Shown: positions 36,749 to 45,692 of the stretch, one piece after another
Numbering within the stretch: position 1 is the first letter of the stretch
Layout of the letters: every line of letters begins with the position of its first letter
Source of the DNA: Bacterioplanoides pacificum
GTDB lineage: Bacteria; Pseudomonadota; Gammaproteobacteria; Pseudomonadales; Oceanobacteraceae
Assembly: GCF_042648445.1 (NCBI RefSeq)
Contig: NZ_JBHRYB010000025.1
Span: 1 to 64,000, forward strand
Length of the DNA: 64,000 nt
Direction: 5' to 3'
Translations under genes and position numbers: made by a program
Notes under the pieces: generated by a model
Told to the model about the DNA's origin: nothing
The model's database searches: none
Seen by the model: only the letters and a program-made list of their open reading frames with translations

Positions 36749-37759
36749 ATGGCTTTTAGCGATGCTCAACGCATGTTTCCCGAAACCCGTCTGCGCCGCA
36801 TGCGCCGCGACGACTTTTCGCGCCGCTTAATGCGCGAAAACCAGCTGACCGTGGATAGCCTGATTTACCCGATGTTTGTGCTGGAAGGTCATCAGGAACG
36901 CGAAGCCATCGTCTCCATGCCCGGTGTCGAGCGATTATCCATCGATCTGCTGGTTGATGAGGTTCGCCATTTATACAAACTGGGTATTCCGGCGGTAGCC
37001 CTGTTCCCGGTGACACCGCTGGAAGCAAAATCGGAGCTGGCGGAAGAGGCATTCAACCCTAACGGTCTGGCACAGCGGGCGGTACGTGCGATCAAAGATG
37101 CCGTGCCGGAGATGGGCGTGATGACCGATGTCGCTCTGGACCCGTTCACCACCCACGGACAGGACGGCATTATTGATGCCGATGGTTATGTATTAAACGA
37201 CCGCACCGTCGATACGCTGGTGCAGCAGGCGCTGTCGCACGCTGATGCCGGTGCCGATATTGTCGCCCCGTCAGACATGATGGATGGGCGCATAGGTGAT
37301 ATCCGCGATGCGCTGGAAGAAGAAGCCTTTGTGAATACCCGCATTATGGCGTACTCGGCCAAATACGCTTCGGCCTATTACGGACCGTTCCGCGATGCCG
37401 TTGGTTCCGCAGCCAACCTTGGCAAAGCCGATAAAAAAACCTACCAGATGGATCCGGCCAACAGTGATGAAGCGCTGCACGAAGTCGCGCTTGATCTGGC
37501 AGAAGGTGCCGACATGGTGATGGTCAAACCGGGTATGCCTTATCTGGATATCGTGCGCCGTATTAAAGATGAATTAAAAGCGCCAACCTTTGTGTATCAG
37601 GTCAGTGGCGAATACGCCATGCATAAAGCCGCCGCTCAGAATGGCTGGCTGGATGATGATGCGGTGATGCATGAATCGCTGCTGTGTATGAAGCGCGCAG
37701 GCGCTGATGGCATCCTGACGTATTACGCTAAGCAGTATGCGGAATGGCTTAATAAGTAG
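36749..37759 (+). CDS. hemB: Delta-aminolevulinic acid dehydratase (porphobilinogen synthase)
   Basis: Condenses two 5-aminolevulinate molecules to porphobilinogen. 336 residues. Schiff-base lysines lie in MAYSAKYASAYYGPFRDA (about 207) and DMVMVKPGMPYLDIV (about 260). The metal-site segment reads DVALDPFTTHGQDG and lacks the cysteine triad of zinc enzymes, as in the Mg-dependent Pseudomonas type. GGAG precedes the ATG. ppk1 is downstream, an order also found in Pseudomonas. Confidence 0.97.
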   Translation: MAFSDAQRMFPETRLRRMRRDDFSRRLMRENQLTVDSLIYPMFVLEGHQEREAIVSMPGVERLSIDLLVDEVRHLYKLGIPAVALFPVTPLEAKSELAEEAFNPNGLAQRAVRAIKDAVPEMGVMTDVALDPFTTHGQDGIIDADGYVLNDRTVDTLVQQALSHADAGADIVAPSDMMDGRIGDIRDALEEEAFVNTRIMAYSAKYASAYYGPFRDAVGSAANLGKADKKTYQMDPANSDEALHEVALDLAEGADMVMVKPGMPYLDIVRRIKDELKAPTFVYQVSGEYAMHKAAAQNGWLDDDAVMHESLLCMKRAGADGILTYYAKQYAEWLNK

Positions 37760-37813
37760 TCCTCCACTCCACCATGCTCGCTCACCTGGATATTTTTCAG
37801 CCGCCGCATCAGT

Positions 37814-37855
37814 GCAACATCCCTGTCGCTTGATGCTACCGGGGCATCCTGCCCC
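37814..37855. repeat. Dispersed hairpin repeats with TCCC/TCC loops
   Basis: GCAACA-TCCC-TGTCGC at 37814-37829 has one mismatch that becomes a G-U pair on the minus strand. GGGGCA-TCC-TGCCCC at 37841-37855 is a perfect 6-bp stem. Stem sequences differ from copies elsewhere but the loop word is kept. Confidence 0.7.
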
Positions 37856-37948
37856 TGCTAAGAAAAACATACCAGGCAATCGAGCATTCTGTAGTAGGGA
37901 TACAAGTTCGAATACAAGAATAAAATGCCGGGTTAACTTTAAATAGCA

Positions 37949-38048
37949 GCAACAGGATGTTGCGTTAGGATCGCCAGTACAGGGAAAAATTGCAGGAAGC
38001 AAATTTTGCACAGCGCAGCTGCCTGAAGGGCGAAGTACATGGATGTAC
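37949..38048. repeat. Dispersed hairpin repeats with GGA/TGGA loops
   Basis: GCAACA-GGA-TGTTGC at 37949-37963 matches the hairpin at 41711-41725 exactly. GTACA-TGGA-TGTAC at 38035-38048 has the same loop as GGGCCA-TGGA-TGGCCC at 10211 and 41738. Between them, AAAATTGC-AGGAA-GCAAATTTT (37986-38007) is a less regular relative with a one-base bulge. Confidence 0.75.
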
Positions 38049-38119
38049 TGAGTGCGTACTGTCCGATCCGGCGGCTTAAAGTTAATGCGGTGTTTTATTT
38101 GATCGTAAGGAAATAGAAG

Positions 38120-40228
38120 ATGAGCGAAACAGTCGTAACGGAAACCCCCATCGATCTGCAAAGCAGCGAATATTATCTTAATCGTGAGCTGAGCCATTTG
38201 CAGTTTAATATCCGCGTTCTGGAGCAGGCGCTCGACGAAAGTCATCCGTTACTCGACCGGCTTTTTTTCCTGTGTATTTTCAGTAAAAATCTGGATGAGT
38301 TTTATGAAGTCCGGGTTGCTAACCTGACCCAGCAATTAGCCTTCAGCCGGGAGCAGGCCGGTGCTGATGGTTTACACCCTCAGCAGGTGCTGGATGAGAT
38401 CCACGAAATCTGCAGTCATACTGTTGAGCGTCAGTACAGCATTCTTAACGATACTCTGCTCCCGGCGCTGGAAAAAGAAAATATCCGCTTTCTTCGTCGT
38501 GGTGACTGGAACGATTTACAGCGCGACTGGATTCGTGATTATTTCGAAAAAAGTGTCCAGCCACTGATCAGCCCGATCGGACTGGACCCTTCTCACCCTT
38601 TCCCGCGACTGGTTAACAAAAGTCTGAACTTTATTGTTGCCCTGGAAGGAAAAGATGCGTTTGGCCGGGAGACCGGTCTGGCGATTATCCCGGCTCCGCG
38701 CTCGTTACCCCGCATCATCCGCATCCCCGACGAACTGTGCCCGAATGGTTCAGCCAAAGGTGATAACTTTATTTTTCTGTCGTCTGTGATTCATGAATAC
38801 GCCGATGAGTTATTCCCGGGAATGACGATTAAAGGTTGTTACCAGTTCCGGGTTACCCGGAATGCGGACCTGGAGATCGACCACGACGACACCGCCGATC
38901 TGGCATCAGCACTGGAAGACGAATTACACTCGCGTAATTTCGGCGAAGAAATGCGCCTCGAAGTAGCGGATAACTGCCCGGATTCGCTGGTGAATTTTCT
39001 GCTGACTAAATTCAGCCTGGATGAAAACGACCTGTTTCGCGTCAATGGCCCGGTCAACTTATCCCGGCTGATGGAAGCGATTGGTCAGATTAACCGCCCG
39101 GATCTGCAATACGCACCTTTTACGCCCGGCCTGCCGAAAAATATTAATTTTAAGAAAAGTATTTTTGAAAGCATTCAGGCAAAAGATGCGCTGATGTTAC
39201 ATCCGTTTGAGTCCTTTACACCGGTGGTTGATATGCTGCGCGAAGCCGCAAAAGATCCGTCGGTCCGGGCGATCAAACAAACCCTGTATCGTACCGGCGC
39301 TAAATCCGAAATTGTGAATGCGCTGGTCGATGCTGCCCGTAACGGTAAAGAAGTCACGGTGGTGATCGAATTACGCGCCCGCTTTGACGAAGAAGACAAC
39401 CTCTACCTGGCAAACCGCCTGCAGGAAGCCGGTGCCGTGGTGGTTTATGGTGTTGTTGGTTATAAAACCCACGCTAAGCTGATGCTGGTTGTACGCAAAG
39501 AAGGGGAAAACTTTAAGCGTTACGTGCACATGGGGACCGGTAATTATCACGCAGGTAACGCCCGTGTTTATACCGACTACAGCTTTATGACCTGCGATGA
39601 CTCCATCGGTGAAGATGTTCATAAAGTGTTTATGCAACTCACGGGGATGGGCGAAGCCTTACGGATTAAAAAATTATTCCACGCTCCCTTTACGCTACAT
39701 AAAAAAATCATTGAACTGATCGACCGGGAACGCGCACATGCAGAAGCGGGTAAACCAGCGCTTATCCGTATGAAAGCTAACGGCCTGACCGAACCTAAAA
39801 TCATCCGGGCGTTATATAAAGCATCACAGGCCGGAGTGAAAGTTGAACTGATTATTCGTGGTATGTGTTGTTTACGTCCGGGCATCACCGGAGTATCAGA
39901 AAATATTGAAGTGCGCTCCATTATCGGACGCTTCCTTGAACATACCCGGGTGTATTACTTCCAAAACGGCGGTAAAGATGAAATCTACGCCGCCAGCGCA
40001 GATCTGATGGAACGCAATCTGCTGAACCGGGTTGAAACCTGTTTTCCGATCGAAAGTAATAAACTGAAAGACCGCATGAAACGCGAGCTGGAAGTGTACA
40101 TGGAAGATAACTGCCAGGCCTGGGTCCTGCAAAGTGATGGCAGCTATGTGCGCAGCCAGCCTGCTGAAGGCGAAGAAGCCATCAAAGCTCAGGCGATTCT
40201 GCTGGAAAACCTGGCCAGCGCGGTATAA
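38120..40228 (+). CDS. ppk1: Polyphosphate kinase 1
   Basis: Transfers the gamma phosphate of ATP to inorganic polyphosphate. 702 residues. The N-terminal domain begins YYLNRELSHLQFNIRVLEQA. The conserved catalytic-region histidine is in VHMGTGNYHAGNARVYTDYS (about 475), and the second PLD-like motif is YAASADLMERNLLNRVE (about 620). Full length. The hairpin-rich leader region may affect its expression. Confidence 0.97.
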   Translation: MSETVVTETPIDLQSSEYYLNRELSHLQFNIRVLEQALDESHPLLDRLFFLCIFSKNLDEFYEVRVANLTQQLAFSREQAGADGLHPQQVLDEIHEICSHTVERQYSILNDTLLPALEKENIRFLRRGDWNDLQRDWIRDYFEKSVQPLISPIGLDPSHPFPRLVNKSLNFIVALEGKDAFGRETGLAIIPAPRSLPRIIRIPDELCPNGSAKGDNFIFLSSVIHEYADELFPGMTIKGCYQFRVTRNADLEIDHDDTADLASALEDELHSRNFGEEMRLEVADNCPDSLVNFLLTKFSLDENDLFRVNGPVNLSRLMEAIGQINRPDLQYAPFTPGLPKNINFKKSIFESIQAKDALMLHPFESFTPVVDMLREAAKDPSVRAIKQTLYRTGAKSEIVNALVDAARNGKEVTVVIELRARFDEEDNLYLANRLQEAGAVVVYGVVGYKTHAKLMLVVRKEGENFKRYVHMGTGNYHAGNARVYTDYSFMTCDDSIGEDVHKVFMQLTGMGEALRIKKLFHAPFTLHKKIIELIDRERAHAEAGKPALIRMKANGLTEPKIIRALYKASQAGVKVELIIRGMCCLRPGITGVSENIEVRSIIGRFLEHTRVYYFQNGGKDEIYAASADLMERNLLNRVETCFPIESNKLKDRMKRELEVYMEDNCQAWVLQSDGSYVRSQPAEGEEAIKAQAILLENLASAV

Positions 40229-40473
40229 CTAACCAAAACTAAAGATAATTAAATCACTAGCTCCCCACCAACAGAGTGGGGAGAACCACTGCAACAATCT
40301 GTGCCTACCACCCGGCAGCAACACTTTCCAAAGATATCCCTGGGTATTTGTCATGAACTCGACGGGTGATATTGATATCCTGGATGCGCAATCGGGGATC
40401 TGTTGTCGACTGTGCCGCGCAGCCCACTCTGGCAACAGATACAGCCGACGGCCATAGCAGGCCGCCGGACAAA

Positions 40474-41583
40474 TCAGCGGGCGTTTATATAAGCCTGCTC
40501 ACTGACGGCGTGATAGGCCTTAACCTGGTCACGATAGGTTTTAAAAGACTGGTAAACCTTCTGACTCAGTTCATCGCTGGCAGCAACTTCTGCCACCACA
40601 TCATCCGACAAGGCTTTCAGTTTGGTTAACACGTCCTGTGGGAACGGACGTACATCAACACCATGCTTTTCTTTCAGTTCAATCAGTGCGGCCTGATTAC
40701 GGCTGGTGTATTCGTTCAGCATATCCTGATTAATCGCCTGGGCAGCCACCCGCACAATGGTTTGTAAATCCTCCGGCAGTTTCTCAAAAGCAGATTTATT
40801 AATGGTAAATTCCATCATAGAACCCGGCTCGTGCCAGCCCGGATAATAATAATGTTTCGCCACTTTATATAAACCAAATGCCAGATCGTTATAAGGGCCA
40901 ACCCACTCAGTTGCGTCGATAGCACCGGTTTGTAAGGAGGTAAAGATTTCCCCACCCGGCAGCGTTACCGGTGTACCACCCGCACGTTTTAATACTTCGC
41001 CGCCAATTCCCGGAATACGCATTTTCAGACCTTTCAGATCATCAACGCTGTTGATTTCCTTATTGAACCAACCACCCATTTGTACACCGGTATTACCACC
41101 GGCCATCGGCAGAATATTAAATGGAGCGTACACTTCCTCCCACAACTGCTGACCGCCGCCATACTGGATCCAGCCATGCATTTCCTGTGCGGTTAAACCA
41201 AAAGGCACAGAGGTGAAAAACTGTGACGCCGGTGTTTTTCCTTTCCAGTAATAGGCACCGCTGTGACCCATCTCCGCGGTTCCCTGAGATACCGCATCAA
41301 ACACCTGCAATGCCGGAACCAATTCACCGGCCCCATATACTTTGATCGTTAACCGCCCGCCAGACATTGTTTTCACTATCTCGGCAAAGCGTTCTGGTGC
41401 CGTGCCTAAACCGGGGAAGTTTTTGGGCCAGGAAGTGACCAGTTTCCATTTAAAATTTTGCTGTTCAGCAGCTGTCTGAGCAACGTTCTCTTTTTCACAT
41501 TCCGTATTGCAGCCACTGAGCAATAAGGCCGCACTGGCCATCACTGCCAGACCCAATGATTGAATAAGGGTTTTAATTTTCAC
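40474..41583 (-). CDS. TRAP transporter substrate-binding lipoprotein (DctP family)
   Basis: 369 residues. The signal peptide ends in the lipobox LLSGC, so it is likely a lipid-anchored binder. The mature part has FKWKLVTSWPKNFPGLG, YGAGELVPALQVFDAVSQGTAEMGH and the ligand-arginine region GLKMRIPGIGGEVLKRAGGTPV, which resemble TakP-type binders of 2-oxoacids. No DctQ or DctM membrane subunits are nearby, so the rest of the transporter must be elsewhere. The ligand is inferred only from family resemblance. Confidence 0.88.
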   Translation of the reverse strand: MKIKTLIQSLGLAVMASAALLLSGCNTECEKENVAQTAAEQQNFKWKLVTSWPKNFPGLGTAPERFAEIVKTMSGGRLTIKVYGAGELVPALQVFDAVSQGTAEMGHSGAYYWKGKTPASQFFTSVPFGLTAQEMHGWIQYGGGQQLWEEVYAPFNILPMAGGNTGVQMGGWFNKEINSVDDLKGLKMRIPGIGGEVLKRAGGTPVTLPGGEIFTSLQTGAIDATEWVGPYNDLAFGLYKVAKHYYYPGWHEPGSMMEFTINKSAFEKLPEDLQTIVRVAAQAINQDMLNEYTSRNQAALIELKEKHGVDVRPFPQDVLTKLKALSDDVVAEVAASDELSQKVYQSFKTYRDQVKAYHAVSEQAYINAR

Positions 41584-41683
41584 ACGATATTCCTCTGTGT
41601 CAGTTTTTTATAATATCTTTCCCGTTCTCAACCGAACCAGAAACGGCGACAAGCCGCCATATCAATGAACAATGTCGCGGCAT

Positions 41684-41788
41684 AAAGAGCCATGTTGTTT
41701 TTCGAAAGCAGCAACAGGATGTTGCGATCGCCCGGCAGGGCCATGGATGGCCCTTCGGGGCGACGAAAGAAAAACAATGTGGCTCTTT
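41684..41788. repeat. Palindromic dispersed element between the TRAP lipoprotein gene and uvrD
   Basis: The ends AAAGAGCC...(41684) and ...GGCTCTTT (41788) form an imperfect inverted repeat of about 22 bp. Inside are GCAACA-GGA-TGTTGC (41711-41725) and GGGCCA-TGGA-TGGCCC (41738-41753). The 41695-41777 part is a close relative of 10168-10248. It should fold as one long cruciform or RNA stem with two side hairpins and could act as a transcript end for uvrD. Confidence 0.8.
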
Positions 41789-41800
41789 TGATAAACCAGC

Positions 41801-44035
41801 CTAAATCTTTTCCAGCTTGGCAAAATTCGCCACCAGCCATTTCTGCCCGGCATCATCAAAAAATACCTGTACACGCAGCCCTGGTCCCTGGCCTTCAAAC
41901 TGCAACACCGTGCCTTCACCAAACATTTCATGATAAACCCGGTTGCCCAGGTCATAGGGCACTCCAGCACTTTGCTCTTGCTTAACAAAATCCGGCTGCG
42001 CTGGTGTGTCGTAACCTCCACGATTGTGTTTCGCCATCAGAGGCCGGCTGACGGTATTTTTCAGTCGTACTTCCTGAATCAGCTCATCGGGAATTTCACG
42101 AATAAAACGAGAGGGCGTGCTGAAATTTTCCTGGCCGTGTAAGCGACGGCTTTCAGCATGGGTGATAATCAGTTTTTCCATCGCCCGGGTAATACCGACG
42201 TACGCCAGGCGGCGTTCTTCTTCCAGCCCTTCCGCTTCATCCATCGACATTTTATGCGGGAATAAACCTTCCTCCAGGCCAGCCAGAACCACCTGTGGAA
42301 ATTCCAGACCTTTAGCGGAGTGCAGCGTCATCAGCTGAACGGCATCTTCGTATTCATCCGCCTGACCTTCACCGGCATCCAGTGCTGCATTGTCGAGAAA
42401 TATTGCCAGATCCGTCTGACCACTGTTTTCTTCAGTCTCGTCATCAACTTCATCAGCCGGCAGGTAATCACCACTTTCAAACTGCCGGGCGGCATTAATC
42501 AGTTCTTCCAGGTTATCGAGCCGCGCCTGGCCTTTTTCACCTTTTTCTTTTTTATGGTGTTCGATCAGACCACTTTGGGTAATGCTGTTATCAACAATTT
42601 CATGCAGTTTGAGCTCGTGAATACCCACACTCATTTCATCGATTAAATCGATAAAACCCTGAACCGCAGTCCCGGCACGTTTAGGTAACAGCCCGAGCGA
42701 TAACGCCTCATGAGCCGATTGCCACAACGAACACCCCTGCTCGCGGGCATGGCTGCGTAATATCTCCACCGTTTTTTCACCGATCGCCCGGGCAGGAACA
42801 TTAATTACCCGCTCCATCGCAGCATCGTCCTGACGATTCAGCAACAAGCGTAAATAAGATAAGGCGTTTTTAATTTCCAGCCGCTCATAGAAACGTTGCC
42901 CGCCATAAATACGATACGGAATACCGGAACGTAAAAACGCCTCTTCCAGGGTGCGTGATTGCGCATTAGAGCGGTACAACACCGCCATTTCGGCACGCAA
43001 GCGTCCACCCCGTGACCATTCATCCACCAGGTCGGCGATGTAACGGGCTTCGTCCTGCTCATTAAAGGCGCTGTACAGGCTGATGGGCTCGCCCTCTTCC
43101 CCCTGAGTCATCAGGTTTTTGCCCAACCGCCCCTGATTGTTTTCAATCACCGCATTCGCCGCCGCAAGAATATTGGCAGTGGAACGGTAGTTCTGCTCCA
43201 GCTTGATCAGTTCTGCTCCGGGGAAGTCATGCTGAAAATTGCGGATATTATCGATATTGGCACCACGCCAGCCGTAAATAGACTGATCGTCATCACCAAC
43301 CGCCATCACCGAAATATTCTGGCCGGCCAGGATACGGATCCAGGCGTACTGAATGTTGTTGGTATCCTGGAATTCGTCGACCAATATGTGGCGGAAACGC
43401 TGCTGATAATGCTGCAGCAGGTCCGGGTTTTCCAGCCACAACTCATGAGAGCGCAGCAGGATTTCACCAAAGTCCACCAGGCCATTCTGCTGGCAGTTTT
43501 CTTCATAGAGGGCATAAACAGTACGCAGGGTTTCCTGGAACGGGTCGGCCGATGGAATCACATGCGCCGCGCGTCGCCCTTCGTCTTTCTGGCCATTAAT
43601 AAACCACTGAATCTGCTTCGGCGGGTAACGGCTGTCGTCAATATTGTGCGCTTTCATCAGCCGTTTAATCAGCCGTAACTGATCATCACTGTCGAGAATC
43701 TGAAAATGTTGTGGCAAGCGTGCTTCGCGCCAGTGCTGTTTCAGCAAGCGATGCGCCAGACCATGGAAGGTGCCCACCCACAAACCGTTAGCCGGTACAT
43801 TCAGCACCTCCTCCAGCCGCGCGCGCATTTCTTTCGCTGCCTTATTGGTAAAGGTAACCGCCATCACCGCAAACGGCGAGACGTTCTCTACATTCAGCAG
43901 CCAGGCAATACGTTGCACCAGCACCCGGGTTTTACCCGAGCCGGCGCCGGCCAGTACCAACTGATGTTTTGACGAAGCAGCCACCGCATTACGCTGGCCG
44001 TCATTCAGATTATCGAGCAATAATGAAATATCCAT
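41801..44035 (-). CDS. uvrD: DNA helicase II
   Basis: 3'-5' superfamily 1 helicase for nucleotide-excision and mismatch repair. 744 residues with Walker A GAGSGKTRVL (about 32), motif II VDEFQDTNNIQY (about 220), motif III GDDDQSIYGWRGA and motif V/VI region LMTLHSAKGLEFPQVV and YVGITRA. The C-terminal Tudor-like tail FEGQGPGLRVQVFFDDAGQKWLV is typical of UvrD. A palindromic repeat element lies just after its stop. Confidence 0.96.
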   Translation of the reverse strand: MDISLLLDNLNDGQRNAVAASSKHQLVLAGAGSGKTRVLVQRIAWLLNVENVSPFAVMAVTFTNKAAKEMRARLEEVLNVPANGLWVGTFHGLAHRLLKQHWREARLPQHFQILDSDDQLRLIKRLMKAHNIDDSRYPPKQIQWFINGQKDEGRRAAHVIPSADPFQETLRTVYALYEENCQQNGLVDFGEILLRSHELWLENPDLLQHYQQRFRHILVDEFQDTNNIQYAWIRILAGQNISVMAVGDDDQSIYGWRGANIDNIRNFQHDFPGAELIKLEQNYRSTANILAAANAVIENNQGRLGKNLMTQGEEGEPISLYSAFNEQDEARYIADLVDEWSRGGRLRAEMAVLYRSNAQSRTLEEAFLRSGIPYRIYGGQRFYERLEIKNALSYLRLLLNRQDDAAMERVINVPARAIGEKTVEILRSHAREQGCSLWQSAHEALSLGLLPKRAGTAVQGFIDLIDEMSVGIHELKLHEIVDNSITQSGLIEHHKKEKGEKGQARLDNLEELINAARQFESGDYLPADEVDDETEENSGQTDLAIFLDNAALDAGEGQADEYEDAVQLMTLHSAKGLEFPQVVLAGLEEGLFPHKMSMDEAEGLEEERRLAYVGITRAMEKLIITHAESRRLHGQENFSTPSRFIREIPDELIQEVRLKNTVSRPLMAKHNRGGYDTPAQPDFVKQEQSAGVPYDLGNRVYHEMFGEGTVLQFEGQGPGLRVQVFFDDAGQKWLVANFAKLEKI

Positions 44036-44243
44036 AGCGCCGCAGTTTATCAGATTCGGGCCGCAGGGCGATCATTTTACTGTATATATCCCCACCTGCT
44101 GCAGCCAGTTGTCGTTGCGTCCGGTCACTGGCGCTCACTTCAGATTCGCTTATAATCCGCGCTGTCAGCCTGCACTATACTGACGTTACCGACATCAGTG
44201 GCTGCTGCCCTGATCACAGAGAAACTGGCTGCGAGAAACCGAT

Positions 44244-45095
44244 TTGAGACAAAGCCCGATACTGAGCGAGATTGCTGCTGCAATCCCGAAGCTGAGGAAA
44301 TCAGAAGTGAAGGTGGCAGAGTATGTTCTCAAAGCGCCGGAGCAGGTGATGCATATGCGCATTGTCGACCTGGCTCAGGAAGCTCAGGTCAGTGAACCCA
44401 CCATTGTGCGCTTTTGCCGGGGTATCGGTTGTAACGGCTTTCAGGAATTTAAAGTCCGCATCGCCCAGGAAATGGCGGTCGCCAATAACATTGGTCAGTT
44501 TGCCATTGTCGAAGATGACAGCATTGAAGACATCTGCGATAAAATCGCCGACACCACCATTCAGCGCCTGCATCAGGTTAAAGCCCAGCTCCACACTCGC
44601 CAGGTAGCCCAGGCAGCGAATGCCATCAGTGCCGCCCGACGTGTAGAGTTTTATGGTTTCGGGGCGTCGGGTGCCGTGGCAACCGATGCCCAGCATAAAT
44701 TTTTCCGCTTACAGGTGGCTACCGCGGCTTACAGCGATCCACATATGCAATCTATGTCTGCTGTGACTCTGGGTGAAGAAGATGTGGTGGTCGCTATTTC
44801 ACAAAGTGGCCGCACCAAAGACCTGCTGCACAGTGTCCAGCTGGCACAGCAGCATGGTGCCCAGGTTGTCAGCCTGGCGCCGGCGAATACCGCCCTCAGC
44901 CTGGCAGCAGACCTGCCAATCCACATTAATATCGAAGAAGACACCGAGCAGTTCACTCCTATGACCTCACGCATTGCTCACCTGATGGTGATCGATATGC
45001 TCGCCGTGGCGGTTACTCAACGCCGGGGACCACAGTTTGCCGAACACCTCAATGCGATTAAGCGCAGTATTAAATCACTGCGGCTGGATAATTAA
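44244..45095 (+). CDS. hexR: HexR-type transcriptional regulator (RpiR/MurR family)
   Basis: 283 residues. An N-terminal HTH_6 domain (about 1-75, VSEPTIVRFCRGIGCNGFQEFK) is followed by a SIS sugar-phosphate domain (about 125-255, FYGFGASGAVATDAQHKFFRL and VVAISQSGRTKDLL). HexR represses glucose/Entner-Doudoroff genes and is released by KDPG. The start appears to be TTG, giving MRQSPILSEIAAAIPKLRKSE; no ATG fits better. Its usual zwf-pgl-eda neighbours are not in the window. It is divergent from uvrD. Confidence 0.85.
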   Translation: MRQSPILSEIAAAIPKLRKSEVKVAEYVLKAPEQVMHMRIVDLAQEAQVSEPTIVRFCRGIGCNGFQEFKVRIAQEMAVANNIGQFAIVEDDSIEDICDKIADTTIQRLHQVKAQLHTRQVAQAANAISAARRVEFYGFGASGAVATDAQHKFFRLQVATAAYSDPHMQSMSAVTLGEEDVVVAISQSGRTKDLLHSVQLAQQHGAQVVSLAPANTALSLAADLPIHINIEEDTEQFTPMTSRIAHLMVIDMLAVAVTQRRGPQFAEHLNAIKRSIKSLRLDN

Positions 45096-45100
45096 CCCAC

Positions 45101-45150
45101 AAAATAAGACAGAATGCGACACATCTTTATTTTGCCGCTGTCTTTTTTAT
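45101..45150 (+). terminator. Probable terminator after hexR
   Basis: AAGACAG (45106-45112) pairs with CTGTCTT (45138-45144), followed by further T residues. The loop is long (25 bases), so the strength is uncertain. Confidence 0.55.
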
Positions 45151-45363
45151 CAGTACAAACAATAGTCAATCTGTCATTTTAAGCCATCACAATACCAACC
45201 CCCGGTATTTATTGACCTCCAGACCTATATGACCATTCAATCAGCTTTTTCCTGAATTGGCACCGTTTTTTTTTGCTGTCATTCTATTGCAACCAATAAA
45301 AAGAAAAATCATGGCTCCTGGTTAGCAAACCTCACAGACTGTGATCATAAAAGGAATAGAACG

Positions 45364-45549
45364 ATGGAAGCAGCAATCAAGTTCGAAGCCCACGAGGAAG
45401 TTGTCTCTTTCGATCAGGAAGGTAATGTCGTGGTCAATAAGGAATCCCACATGTCGAAGAAACTGATGGCCCGTCGCGCCATTGAAGCACACCGTGAGCG
45501 TAAGCGCCTGGAATCAGAACTTGAGGATTATTACTTCGAAGAGATGTAA
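45364..45549 (+). CDS. Small acidic protein resembling the PA3496 family
   Basis: 61 residues, acidic at both ends with a basic centre (KKLMARRAIEAHRERKRLESELEDYYFEEM). It resembles small proteins annotated as PA3496-family putative envelope integrity proteins, but function is not established. A good AAGGAATAGAACG ribosome site precedes the ATG. No signal peptide. It is followed by a 10-bp hairpin. Assignment rests on the RRAIE...ER core and the Asp/Glu/Tyr tail. Confidence 0.75.
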   Translation: MEAAIKFEAHEEVVSFDQEGNVVVNKESHMSKKLMARRAIEAHRERKRLESELEDYYFEEM

Positions 45550-45556
45550 TAACCTC

Positions 45557-45586
45557 CCTGCCTTTCACCGCCAGGCGAAAGGCAGG
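45557..45586 (+). terminator. Hairpin after the small acidic protein gene
   Basis: CCTGCCTTTC pairs with GAAAGGCAGG around a 10-base loop. There is no T-run after it, so it may protect the 3' end of the message and not terminate by itself. Confidence 0.5.
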
Positions 45587-45692
45587 ATAAGCTAACTCGT
45601 CCGGATGTCGTATTCTGGCCAGATAGTGCTGGATAATTGACACCACATTCCCTACTATCGCGCCCGCAATCTTTTTGATCAGGGACGATGTA

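Larger units (their letters stand above)
37760..38119. other. Gene-free region between hemB and ppk1
   Basis: 360 bp packed with short hairpins of the dispersed family (listed at 37814-37855 and 37949-38048). The ppk1 leader with AAGGAAATAGAAG lies at the right end. An open minus-strand frame that runs from inside hemB through this region has repeat-derived composition and is not supported as a gene. Confidence 0.7.

Noticed and set aside
37574..38245. 223-codon minus-strand frame from hemB into ppk1
   Set aside because: It overlaps the ends of two secure genes and the middle is translated hairpin repeat DNA.
40261..40283. Hairpin CTCCCCAC/GTGGGGAG between ppk1 and the TRAP lipoprotein gene as a terminator
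   Set aside because: No T-run follows on either strand. It may protect RNA ends but I would not call it a terminator.
41628..42021. Minus-strand frames of 70 and 119 codons near the uvrD end
   Set aside because: They consist of uvrD shadow and the palindromic repeat element.
45096..45363. Riboswitch or attenuator in front of the small acidic protein gene
   Set aside because: Only an AT-rich leader with a long-loop hairpin is visible; no known aptamer pattern.
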